Source: Bacteroidales bacterium (GTDB taxonomy: Bacteria > Bacteroidota > Bacteroidia > Bacteroidales > 4484-276). Taken from it: 40,190 bases of DNA. Both the position numbers and the translations under genes were made by a program. Below, in pieces: positions 10,677 through 18,881 of the stretch. Where the stretch lies: the NCBI GenBank assembly GCA_012523265.1, contig JAAYIU010000071.1, positions 1-40,190 on the forward strand. The letters run 5' to 3'. Numbering within the stretch: position 1 is the first letter of the stretch; every line of letters begins with the position of its first letter. The notes beneath the pieces were generated by a model. It had not been told where the DNA came from and made no database searches. It saw only the letters and a program-made list of their open reading frames with translations.

Positions 10677-12173
10677 ATGATGATAATCAAAAATCAGCAA
10701 ATTATAAGCCTGATAACCGTTGTGGCGTTAGCGTTCACGCTCTCTTCGTGCAGCGGAATCTTTGGATCGAAAAAGAAAACTTCGGCTACCACCGGATGGG
10801 ATTACAACAGTAGCACCAACGGAGGCTTTGCTGTTTCGGATATCAACGAACAGGAAACCGGCCCCGGATTGGTTTTCGTAGAAGGCGGCACCTTTGTTAT
10901 GGGACAAATGGGTGAAGACCCGATGTACGAAAATTCCGCTCCCGCACGCCGCGTCACGGTTCGTTCGTTTTATATGGACGAAACAGAGGTTACCAATCTC
11001 GATTATCTGGAATACCTCTACTGGCTAAGCAGGGTTTTCGGCGCTGATTATCCGGAGGTTTACCGCAAAGCGCTACCCGACACATTGGTGTGGCGCTCAC
11101 GGCTGGCTTACAACGAACCGTTGGCCAACCTTTATCTGCGTCATCCGGCCTACCACGATTATCCTGTGGTTGGCGTTACCTGGGTGCAGGCCACAGATTA
11201 CTGCCAGTGGCGTAGCGATCGTGTAAACGAGCTGTTGCTCATCAAAGCCGGCGTATTAGCCGAAGACCCGGACCAACGCAATGAAAATAGTTTCAATACC
11301 GAGGCTTACCTGGCGGGACAATATACCGGCTTGGTAAATAAGCCTATCGAAGACCTGGATCCCAGCAGCACCGGCGGGCGTAATGCACGCCTGGAAGACG
11401 GCATTATGCTTCCCAACTACCGGCTGCCCACCGAAGCCGAATGGGAATATGCTGCCTTAGGACTTTATGGCGACAATGAGCTTATCACCGAACGCCGCAT
11501 CTATCCGTGGGACGGTCATCTGGTGCGCAGTACCGGCGGCAAAAAAGAATATGGCAACTACATGGCCAACTTCAAACGTGCACGCGGCGACTACATGGGC
11601 GTTGCCGGAAGCCTCAACGATGGCGCCGACATCACAGCGCCGGTGGGCACCTATCCGGCCAACGACTTTGGCTTGTACAATATGGCCGGCAACGTTTCGG
11701 AGTGGGTGCAGGATGTCTATCGTAGCCTTAGCCACGAAGATGTTGCCGACTTCAGCCCGTTCAGAGGAAATATCTTTACCACCCCCGTGCTCGACGCCGA
11801 AGGCAACATCGCCGAAAAAGACAGCCTCGGACGAATCCGCTATCGCGAAATAACCATTAACGAAGCGCAGGACAGGTTTAACTACCGCGAAGCCGACAAC
11901 GTAAACTATCTCGACGGCGACAACCGCTCGGTGAACGATCCCGGCAAATGGCTCGACGACGTGAACAACGCCAACTCAACCAACCTGATGTACGACTACA
12001 AAAGCAGCAGCCTGATCAACGACCAGGCCCGCGTTTACAAAGGCGGCTCCTGGAAAGATGGCCCCTACTACCTCAGCCCGGGCGTGCGCAGATATCTCGA
12101 CCAAAACAAAGCCACCGATTATCTCGGATTCCGCTGCGCCATGGATCGCGTAGGGACTTCCGTGAAATTTTAA
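10677..12173 (+). CDS. gldJ: gliding motility / T9SS lipoprotein GldJ-like (FGE-sulfatase fold)
   Basis: Lipobox LSSC; FVEGGTFVMGQ...DETEVTNLDYLEYLYWLSRVF...GLYNMAGNVSEWVQDVYR...GFRCAMD; adjacent to porU and murF. Confidence 0.87.
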   Translation: MMIIKNQQIISLITVVALAFTLSSCSGIFGSKKKTSATTGWDYNSSTNGGFAVSDINEQETGPGLVFVEGGTFVMGQMGEDPMYENSAPARRVTVRSFYMDETEVTNLDYLEYLYWLSRVFGADYPEVYRKALPDTLVWRSRLAYNEPLANLYLRHPAYHDYPVVGVTWVQATDYCQWRSDRVNELLLIKAGVLAEDPDQRNENSFNTEAYLAGQYTGLVNKPIEDLDPSSTGGRNARLEDGIMLPNYRLPTEAEWEYAALGLYGDNELITERRIYPWDGHLVRSTGGKKEYGNYMANFKRARGDYMGVAGSLNDGADITAPVGTYPANDFGLYNMAGNVSEWVQDVYRSLSHEDVADFSPFRGNIFTTPVLDAEGNIAEKDSLGRIRYREITINEAQDRFNYREADNVNYLDGDNRSVNDPGKWLDDVNNANSTNLMYDYKSSSLINDQARVYKGGSWKDGPYYLSPGVRRYLDQNKATDYLGFRCAMDRVGTSVKF

Positions 12174-12211
12174 AAAATAACGCCGCTTTAGGCGGAGATC
12201 AAAAATTAGAT

Positions 12212-12257
12212 AAACGCTGTATCTGTTTTCACAAAAAACGATACAGCGTTTTTTTTG
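12212..12257 (+). terminator. rho-independent terminator after gldJ
   Basis: Perfect 12-bp stem AAACGCTGTATC/GATACAGCGTTT (12212-12223/12240-12251) followed by a T-run. Confidence 0.85.
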
Positions 12258-12298
12258 TCTGCTTTTTTTCGATTATTTTGCCATCACAATAGCAACCT

Positions 12299-13594
12299 AT
12301 GACGACAAAAGAACTTTACGAAATTTATAACCGACACCCGCAAATCACCACCGACTCACGAAACATTGCTGCCGGCAGCATATTCTTTGCCCTGAAAGGT
12401 GATAGTTTCGACGGGAATCGCTTTGCTCTGGCTGCACTGCGCGAAGGCGCCGCGTGGGCAGTGGTGGACGATGCCGGCCTGGAAAATCATCAAAAAATAA
12501 TTCTGGTGAATGATGTGTTGGAATCATTGCAACAACTGGCGCAACATCACCGCAGGCAGCTCTGCATTCCCGTTATCGGTATTACAGGCAGCAATGGCAA
12601 AACCGCCACCAAGGAGCTTATCAGCCAGGCGTTGCTGACAAAGTATAAAACTACGGCTACCCGTGGCAATCTCAACAACCACATCGGTGTGCCGCTTTCT
12701 ATTCTTTCGATTACTAATGATGTTGAAATAGCAGTGATAGAAATGGGCGCCAACCACCAGGGAGAAATCGCATCGCTGTGCCGCATCGCCCGTCCCGATT
12801 ACGGCATCATCACCAATATCGGGCGCGCCCACCTCGAAGGCTTTGGTGGCTATGCCGGTGTAATAAAGGCCAAAACGGAGCTGTACGATTTTATCCGTGA
12901 AAATGGCGGGCATCTTTTCGTTCATCACGACGATGCTTTATTGATGGAAAAATCTGCCGGCATCCCGCGCACCACTTATGGCGCTTTGCCTGCCGCTGAC
13001 GTTCAGGGATTCATCACCGAAAAATTCCCCGTACTGGCACTGCAACTTGCGCATCCCGCTAAGGGAACCACCATCAACACCCAACTGGCCGGCAGCTACA
13101 ACTTCCCCAATGTGATGGCCGCCGTTGCCATTGCACGCTATTTCGGCGCCGACCTGCATGCTGTAGCCAGGGCTTTGCGAAATTACCAGCCTGCAAACAA
13201 TCGCTCGCAATGGCAAACCACATCCCAAAACAAACTGCTTATCGACCTCTACAACGCCAACCCCGGAAGCATGGCTGCGGCAATCGAAAACTTTGCCCAA
13301 GCGCCTTACGGCAATAAAATGCTCATCCTGGGCGATATGCTGGAGCTGGGCGCCGAAAGCTATGCCGAACATGCCACCATCATTAGGATGGCGCAAGATG
13401 CTGATTTTGAAAAAGTGATTTTGGTAGGAAAACACTTTTTAGCTTTCGCTGATGAAGCCTCCACGAAATTCTTGCTTTTTGTAAATGCCGATGCAGCCCG
13501 TAAAGCTATTCATGAAATGAATTTAAAAAACAAAACAATTCTGCTGAAAGGCTCGCGGGGTATCCGGCTCGAAAAAATATTGGATATTTTATAA
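12299..13594 (+). CDS. murF: UDP-N-acetylmuramoyl-tripeptide--D-alanyl-D-alanine ligase
   Basis: DSRNIAAGSIFFALKGDSFDGNRFA; GITGSNGKTATKELI; EMGANHQGEI; Mur ligase family. Confidence 0.95.
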   Translation: MTTKELYEIYNRHPQITTDSRNIAAGSIFFALKGDSFDGNRFALAALREGAAWAVVDDAGLENHQKIILVNDVLESLQQLAQHHRRQLCIPVIGITGSNGKTATKELISQALLTKYKTTATRGNLNNHIGVPLSILSITNDVEIAVIEMGANHQGEIASLCRIARPDYGIITNIGRAHLEGFGGYAGVIKAKTELYDFIRENGGHLFVHHDDALLMEKSAGIPRTTYGALPAADVQGFITEKFPVLALQLAHPAKGTTINTQLAGSYNFPNVMAAVAIARYFGADLHAVARALRNYQPANNRSQWQTTSQNKLLIDLYNANPGSMAAAIENFAQAPYGNKMLILGDMLELGAESYAEHATIIRMAQDADFEKVILVGKHFLAFADEASTKFLLFVNADAARKAIHEMNLKNKTILLKGSRGIRLEKILDIL

Positions 13595-13608
13595 AAAATG
13601 GGATGTAC

Positions 13609-13649
13609 AGACGCACGGCTCCCGCTTGGGCGGGGCAGGCCGTGCGTCT
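13609..13649. repeat. REP/MITE-like hairpin repeat between murF and anmK
   Basis: 11-bp perfect inverted arms AGACGCACGGC (13609-13619) and GCCGTGCGTCT (13639-13649) around a GC-rich loop TCCCGCTTGGGCGGGGCAG; no U-tract directly after the stem. Confidence 0.6.
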
Positions 13650-13668
13650 CTATAAATAAAATTTTATT

Positions 13669-14724
13669 ATGGAACAAATCACCGCCTTAGGAATGATGTC
13701 GGGCACTTCGCTGGATGGCCTCGACATCGCCTGCTGCCGCTTTGGCCTGGCAGAGGCTCGCTGGGATTATGAGATTCTTTGCGCCGAAACCATCCACTAC
13801 TCCGATCATTGGCGCCGGCGCCTGGATCGGGCACCGCAGCTTAATGGCTTTGATCTTACGGCGTTGGATGCCGACTTTGGGCGCTATGCCGGCGAAGAGG
13901 CCGCAGCGTTTATTCGTCGCAACAATTGCCGGCCGCTTTTCGTGGCTTCGCACGGGCACACAGTTTTTCACCAGCCGGAGCAGGGGCTAACGCTTCAGAT
14001 CGGCCATGGCGCGCATCTGGCTGCCGCGGCAGGCATAAGAGTAATCAACGATTTCCGTTCGCTGGATGTGGCGCTGGGCGGGCAGGGAGCTCCATTGGTC
14101 CCCGCCGGTGATGCTTTACTTTTTGAACAATATGGGCTGTGCCTCAATTTGGGTGGTTTTGCAAATATTTCTTACCAGCTGGGTGATCATCGTCTTGCCA
14201 GCGATATTTCGCCGGCTAATATGGCGCTCAACTTTTTGGCCCGGCGCGCCGGAAAACTTTACGATAAAGATGGAGCTATGGCTGCCGTCGGAGCCATTAT
14301 CCACCCACTGCTGGAGCAGCTCGACGCATTGCCATTTTATCAGCAACCTACTCCAAAGTCGCTGGGACGCGAATGGTTTGAATCGCAAATGCTGCCGCTG
14401 ATAGAAGCGCACCATGCAGCTCCTGCCGACCTTTTGTGCACCCTCACCGAACATATTGCCCGGCAGGTAGCGGCTGTGGCTGATGTGGTGCCATCCTCCA
14501 CTTTGCTGGCAACAGGCGGCGGCACCCACAATCATTTTCTGATACAGCGCATTGGCCATCACACCCGACACGAGATTATTATTCCTGAGCCTTTGCTCAT
14601 CGATTACAAAGAAGCGCTGGTTTTTGCCTTTCTGGGAGTTTTGCGCTTACGCGGAAAAAATAATTGTCTGGCATCGGTTACGGGTGCCCGCACCGATAAC
14701 AGCGGCGGGAGTATTTGGGGATAG
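13669..14724 (+). CDS. anmK: anhydro-N-acetylmuramic acid kinase
   Basis: LGMMSGTSLDGLDIACC; FVASHGHTVFHQP; NLGGFANIS; LATGGGTHNHFL. Confidence 0.95.
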   Translation: MEQITALGMMSGTSLDGLDIACCRFGLAEARWDYEILCAETIHYSDHWRRRLDRAPQLNGFDLTALDADFGRYAGEEAAAFIRRNNCRPLFVASHGHTVFHQPEQGLTLQIGHGAHLAAAAGIRVINDFRSLDVALGGQGAPLVPAGDALLFEQYGLCLNLGGFANISYQLGDHRLASDISPANMALNFLARRAGKLYDKDGAMAAVGAIIHPLLEQLDALPFYQQPTPKSLGREWFESQMLPLIEAHHAAPADLLCTLTEHIARQVAAVADVVPSSTLLATGGGTHNHFLIQRIGHHTRHEIIIPEPLLIDYKEALVFAFLGVLRLRGKNNCLASVTGARTDNSGGSIWG

Positions 14725-14816
14725 ACTTTAATAATCCCTAAAGCTGCTGCCTTCCGATTTCTTCCTAAAGCAAGCTAAGATGGCTACCATAAACGCATCC
14801 TATTATTCTGATTATT

Positions 14817-14884
14817 TGGGCTAAAGCCCACTGAAATTTTTCTACCTTTTCCCCCCGGCCTAAAGGCCAGGGTTAGTGAACCCC
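14817..14884. repeat. cluster of short palindromes (intergenic repeat)
   Basis: TGGGCTAAAGCCCA (14817-14830), GGCCTAAAGGCC (14857-14868), GGGTTAGTGAACCC (14870-14883) packed in an intergenic gap. Confidence 0.6.
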
Positions 14885-14959
14885 CGGCTACAATAATTTA
14901 TATCAGAGCCGATAAGATTGGATTAACAAATTTATTTCTGTATTAACAACTTTCCAACG

Positions 14960-15664
14960 CTACAACCCGCCAGTTTTATGATAACTTTCCTTTGCGTTTT
15001 CCACAAACGCTGTTACCAGCCGTGGGTCTTTGCAACCATTGGCATCTTCCACGCCGGTATGTACATCCACGCCGGCAGCGCCTGTAATTCGGATGGCCTC
15101 AGCAACATTGCCGGGGTGAAGTCCGCCGGCAACGATCACCGGGCGGGGGCTTTTTGCAACGATGCGCCTGGTGATGTTCCAGTCGTGGGTTTTGCCGGTA
15201 GCTCCGGAGGCGCCGGTGACAGGATCGTAAGTGTCGGTGATGAAGGCATCCACGAAAGGTGCGGTGGCGCCAAAGGTTTGGAGCAGCTCCTGCTCGTTTC
15301 CGGCTTTTACTACCAAACTTTTCCAGATTTCAATAGCCATTGCCGGCAATGATTCCGACCGACTCAACCGCCGCAGCTTTTCGAGCTCAGCCACCGAAAC
15401 GGCGCCATGCAACTGCACGATGTTGCAACCAATTTGTTGCAATAATTCATAAATAGCTGTCGCTTTCGCTAAATAGGTGATCAGCACCGGACGAATGACC
15501 GACGGTAGTTTGCGAATGATTCGGGCGACAGCTTCGTCGCTTAGGTCGGGACGGTGGACGTCCAAATGCAAAGGAAAGCCAATATGTGTGGCGCCTGAAG
15601 CACTGATCATTTCGGCTTCGTCCCAATTACGAACACCGGCAATCTGGATAATGGGAGCTGTCAT
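14960..15664 (-). CDS. phosphoribosylanthranilate isomerase (TrpF)-family protein, divergent, lacking the N-terminal active-site Cys
   Basis: TIM-barrel signatures IQIAGVRNWDEAEMISASGATHIGF, IVQLHG, FITDTYD...GATGKTHDW, PVIVAGGLHPGNVAEAI, GVDVHTGVED; IQIAG replaces the usual KICG. Confidence 0.82.
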   Translation of the reverse strand: MTAPIIQIAGVRNWDEAEMISASGATHIGFPLHLDVHRPDLSDEAVARIIRKLPSVIRPVLITYLAKATAIYELLQQIGCNIVQLHGAVSVAELEKLRRLSRSESLPAMAIEIWKSLVVKAGNEQELLQTFGATAPFVDAFITDTYDPVTGASGATGKTHDWNITRRIVAKSPRPVIVAGGLHPGNVAEAIRITGAAGVDVHTGVEDANGCKDPRLVTAFVENAKESYHKTGGL

Positions 15665-15678
15665 ACTATTAAAACATC

Positions 15679-15686
15679 CAAACTTA
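15679..15686 (-). promoter_or_regulatory. putative -7 box (TAAGTTTG, minus strand) for the TrpF-like gene
   Basis: Matches TAnnTTTG, 14 bp upstream of the start codon. Confidence 0.35.
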
Positions 15687-15748
15687 AATAGTTAAAAAAT
15701 AACGCACTTAATCTTAAGAGATCACCAGCTTCCCAATCCAGCCGAAAG

Positions 15749-16477
15749 CTACTTTTCTATCAATCGACGAAGCGCCACCGAGGCACAGTAGCACCCAAAC
15801 ATGGCCGGCATATAGGAGATGGTGCCAACGGTAGATTTTTTGTTGGGTTCGTCATCAACAGGTTTTACAGCACTTTTCTCGACCGTTTCCGGCGAAAACA
15901 CCGCCTGAAAGCCATCTTTGACGCCGAATTTCTGCAAGCGTTTGCGAATGTAAAAAGCCAACTTGCAGCCGGAGGTCCGGGAGATATCAGCCACGGTGAT
16001 CATGGCCGGGTTGAGTTTGCCACCGGCGCCCATAGAGCTAACCAGAGGGCGATTGTAGCGCAAAGCCGCCAGGATAAAAAATACCTTGGGCGAGAGCGTG
16101 TCGATGGCATCGATCACATAATCGTAAGGATGACTTAGCAGCTCGTTGATTCGTTGATTTTTTAAAAACTCATCAACAACCACCAGCTCTACATCGGGAT
16201 TGATATCGCGCAGCCGCATGGCCATGAGCTGTGATTTGCGCTGGCCTTGTGTGCTGGCGAGCGCGAGCAGTTGTCGGTTGCGGTTGCTGGGCGTCACGCT
16301 GTCGCCGTCAACAATGGTGAGCTTCCCCACTCCTGCGCGGCACAACTGTTCGGCAGCAAAGGCGCCCACGCCGCCCAGGCCGGCCACCAGCACATGGCTT
16401 TGCTGCAGCCGCTCCAGCTTTTCATCTCCAAGCAGCAACCCGGTGCGGCTTCTCCAGTTTTCGTCAGACTGCATCAT
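15749..16477 (-). CDS. tcdA: ThiF/MoeB-family E1-like protein, tRNA threonylcarbamoyladenosine dehydratase TcdA-like
   Basis: VLVAGLGGVGAFAAEQLCRAGVGKLTIVDGDSVTPSNRNRQ; VIDAIDTLSPKVFFI; SSMGAGGKLNP. Confidence 0.9.
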   Translation of the reverse strand: MMQSDENWRSRTGLLLGDEKLERLQQSHVLVAGLGGVGAFAAEQLCRAGVGKLTIVDGDSVTPSNRNRQLLALASTQGQRKSQLMAMRLRDINPDVELVVVDEFLKNQRINELLSHPYDYVIDAIDTLSPKVFFILAALRYNRPLVSSMGAGGKLNPAMITVADISRTSGCKLAFYIRKRLQKFGVKDGFQAVFSPETVEKSAVKPVDDEPNKKSTVGTISYMPAMFGCYCASVALRRLIEK

Positions 16478-17157
16478 TTACCAAAACATTTTTTAAAATT
16501 ACGCTCAATTATTTCCATCAACTGCTCCGTTTTTAAACTTCGCAGCACGGCAGCCCGCTCATACAACTGCTTGATGTCGGCATCGGTGTTGTCGGTTTCC
16601 AGAAACAATTGTTCGGTGGGAATATTTTGAAAAACCTGTGCCAGTCTGGAATTTTGTTTTAATAAAGGTGTGCCAAATGAGAGATAAAAACCATGTGTGA
16701 GAAGCTGCCTGGCCGCCTGCTGGTTACCACGAAAGCCATGGATAATGAGTGGAATATGGGCTTTGGATTCTTTGTACGCCCGGATAATGTCGGGATAGGA
16801 TTTTACTGCATGCACGATCACAGGCATGTCGGATTTTTCGGCCAGAGAGAGGTGCCGGGAGAAAATATTGTGCTGAAGCCCTATCGCCGTTTCGAGGCTT
16901 CGGTCGAGGCCGGTTTCGCCAACTGCGATCACTTTTTCATGGTGCACTGCCTTTTCAAGCCATGAAAATATTTCATCAGACCTCCGGGCATCGACGTGCC
17001 AGGGATGCCATCCCACCGAGTACCACACCTGCGGCTGCGGCTGTATTAGCTTTAGCTGATCATGAAACAGGCTGTGAATCTGCACCACGTTTTCGGAGCG
17101 CTTATCGGTGTGTGTATGTACGTCGTAATAAACCGGCATGGAACATAGAAAAATCAA
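16474..17157 (-). CDS. TatD-family metal-dependent hydrolase
   Basis: YDVHTHTDK; YSVGWHPWH; VIAVGETGLDRS; MPVIVHAVKSYPDII; LFLETDNTD. Overlaps tcdA by 4 bp. Confidence 0.85.
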   Translation of the reverse strand: MIFLCSMPVYYDVHTHTDKRSENVVQIHSLFHDQLKLIQPQPQVWYSVGWHPWHVDARRSDEIFSWLEKAVHHEKVIAVGETGLDRSLETAIGLQHNIFSRHLSLAEKSDMPVIVHAVKSYPDIIRAYKESKAHIPLIIHGFRGNQQAARQLLTHGFYLSFGTPLLKQNSRLAQVFQNIPTEQLFLETDNTDADIKQLYERAAVLRSLKTEQLMEIIERNFKKCFGK

Positions 17158-17912
17158 TAGCTTTCAAATCTAAAAAATTCGCCATCGTCCCACTGCTTCT
17201 CGCCATGCCACCAGCCTACGGAGCCTTTGTGTGGGATCAGCCGGTTTTGATACAATATCTCTTTGTGGATGTGTCCGCCAAAGGTGTGGTATTCAAAAGT
17301 TTTTACCTCGCCGGGGTTGCCCCATCGTTTCATCCACACCTCTTTAAGAGCGCCTTGCTCATCGATGATAAGATGCAGCGGTTGGTCTTCTGTATTGATT
17401 TTCCACCGGGCAGTGATGTGATTTTTATCTACCACTTCCCAGGTTACTGCAGGGTGGATGAGCAGATGTGGCGCAAAGATGCCCTCAAGGCGGGCACGTC
17501 CTTCGGCTGAGCGGCTTACGTCGGCGCCATCAGCGCGCGTCACAGGTATCACACCAAACAACTTCCACTGCATGGCGCCGGTATTTTTATTAAAATAATC
17601 ATACCCTTTTATAGGTAAAATTCCCATGCGTACCGTAGCTTCCCACAGAAAACCTTTGAGAGGGTTTGTGTAAAGTGTTGATGTAAAATTAGACCAATTA
17701 ACCAACTTGATGATGCCCCGCAAACGCGTGCTAATGAGCGTTCCTCCGGGAATTCCTTGTGGCAGATGACGACGGAAATACCTGGCTACGGGTTCGGGAT
17801 AACTCTTGAGCAGCTCCATGCGGTCGAAGCCGCTGCTGCTGTCGAGTGTTAAAGCTGCAAGAATTTCGTCACGGTTCATTGGTGTTTTGTTTTTATTAAT
17901 TTCCAAACGCAC
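17154..17912 (-). CDS. conserved hypothetical protein, DUF6544-like
   Basis: 252 aa ORF; LKSYPEPVARYFRRHLPQG...WEATVRMGILPIKGYDYF...WHGEKQWDDGEFFRFESY; 4-bp overlap with the TatD gene. Start may be the internal ATG at 17879. Confidence 0.7.
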   Translation of the reverse strand: MRLEINKNKTPMNRDEILAALTLDSSSGFDRMELLKSYPEPVARYFRRHLPQGIPGGTLISTRLRGIIKLVNWSNFTSTLYTNPLKGFLWEATVRMGILPIKGYDYFNKNTGAMQWKLFGVIPVTRADGADVSRSAEGRARLEGIFAPHLLIHPAVTWEVVDKNHITARWKINTEDQPLHLIIDEQGALKEVWMKRWGNPGEVKTFEYHTFGGHIHKEILYQNRLIPHKGSVGWWHGEKQWDDGEFFRFESY

Positions 17913-17939
17913 GTTGATTTTAAAAAAAAATTTAAAACA

Positions 17940-17971
17940 TTGCGATGTATTAAAGTTTTATGTTAGCTTTG
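17940..17971 (+). promoter_or_regulatory. Bacteroidota-type promoter of the candidate small RNA
   Basis: TTG (17940-17942), 21-nt spacer, TAGCTTTG (17964-17971) matching the -33/-7 consensus. Confidence 0.5.
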
Positions 17972-17976
17972 CCAGC

Positions 17977-18037
17977 TATCGTTTATGAAGGAGGATTACT
18001 TGTATCCCTGTTGCCTGATTTGCAGCAGGGATTTTTT
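17977..18037 (+). ncRNA. candidate orphan small RNA (~60 nt)
   Basis: Promoter-like element immediately upstream and a terminator hairpin with T-run at the 3' end, in a gap whose flanking genes are both on the minus strand; no credible protein gene on the plus strand here. Confidence 0.42.
18004..18037 (+). terminator. rho-independent terminator (plus strand)
   Basis: ATCCCTGTTGC/GCAGCAGGGAT (18004-18014/18022-18032, one G-U wobble), followed by T-run to 18037; no T-run on the minus strand. Confidence 0.75.
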
Positions 18038-18052
18038 AATTTACTCCGCCGG

Positions 18053-18724
18053 TTAAACGTTAGAAAGCATGTTTCGCAGGTGGTCGAATTTCTGCTGGTA
18101 GTCGGTCACGCTGCGTACGATTACTTCATGAGCTTCCTCTATTCCGTAGGTATGTGTGATCTCGGCATTGCGATGGCGGCCGGGTAAATCTTTGTAGGTG
18201 AGGAAGTAATGTTTTAGCCGGTCGATGACCAGCAGAGAGCAGTCGGCCAGGGCGTTGTATCCGCCATACACGGCATCGTCGGCCAGCACGGCCACAATTT
18301 TGTCGTCGGCCTGATTGTCGTCTATCATTCTGAAACCGCCAATAGGACGTGCCTGCACCAGTATGTCGCCGTGGGCAATTGTTTTCTCGGTGAGGATGCA
18401 AATGTCGAGTGGGTCGCGGTCGCCGGTGATGTCGGTACGGCCGGTTTTTTCCATGCAAAACTCGGCCACTTTTTCCCAGCAGAAAGTCTGTGGGATGAAA
18501 CCATACAAGGCCGGGATGACGTTGGAATATTTCTGTGGGCGGTCTATTTTCAGATAGCCTGTCTCTTTGTCGATTTCGTATTTCACCGTGTCGGTAGGAA
18601 CCATTTCGATGAAACAGGTAACTACTTCGGGCGCATTATTGCCAATATCTACGCCATGCCACGGGTGCGATTTGTAGCGCAGCCCCATCAGCTTGCCGAT
18701 GGGATCCATCAATTTGTTGCTCAT
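18053..18724 (-). CDS. ppa: inorganic pyrophosphatase
   Basis: FIEMVPTDTVKYEIDKETGYLKIDRPQKYSNVIPALYGFIPQTFC; DRDPLDICILTE; DNQADDKIVAV. Confidence 0.93.
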   Translation of the reverse strand: MSNKLMDPIGKLMGLRYKSHPWHGVDIGNNAPEVVTCFIEMVPTDTVKYEIDKETGYLKIDRPQKYSNVIPALYGFIPQTFCWEKVAEFCMEKTGRTDITGDRDPLDICILTEKTIAHGDILVQARPIGGFRMIDDNQADDKIVAVLADDAVYGGYNALADCSLLVIDRLKHYFLTYKDLPGRHRNAEITHTYGIEEAHEVIVRSVTDYQQKFDHLRNMLSNV

Positions 18725-18847
18725 ACTGTTGATTGCTCTTATGTAAATTTTGCCGCAAAATTACAGATAATATTTTTGCACATAAATCGTATTGCGGAAA
18801 GCGGCAATCAAAAGGCAAAAAAAGTTAGTGACTTTGATAAAATGACC

Positions 18848-18855
18848 TATTTTTG
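18848..18855 (+). promoter_or_regulatory. putative -7 box (TATTTTTG) for the wza-wzc unit
   Basis: Matches TAnnTTTG, 27 bp upstream of the wza ORF start. Confidence 0.35.
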
Positions 18856-18881
18856 CGCTCATTTTAAGCAATCTTACGTAC

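Noticed and set aside
17960-18187. 75-aa plus-strand ORF MLALPAIVYEGGLLVSLLPDLQQGFF...
   Set aside because: Its start codon overlaps the promoter -7 region, it runs through the terminator hairpin and continues antisense into ppa; the noncoding RNA reading is better supported.
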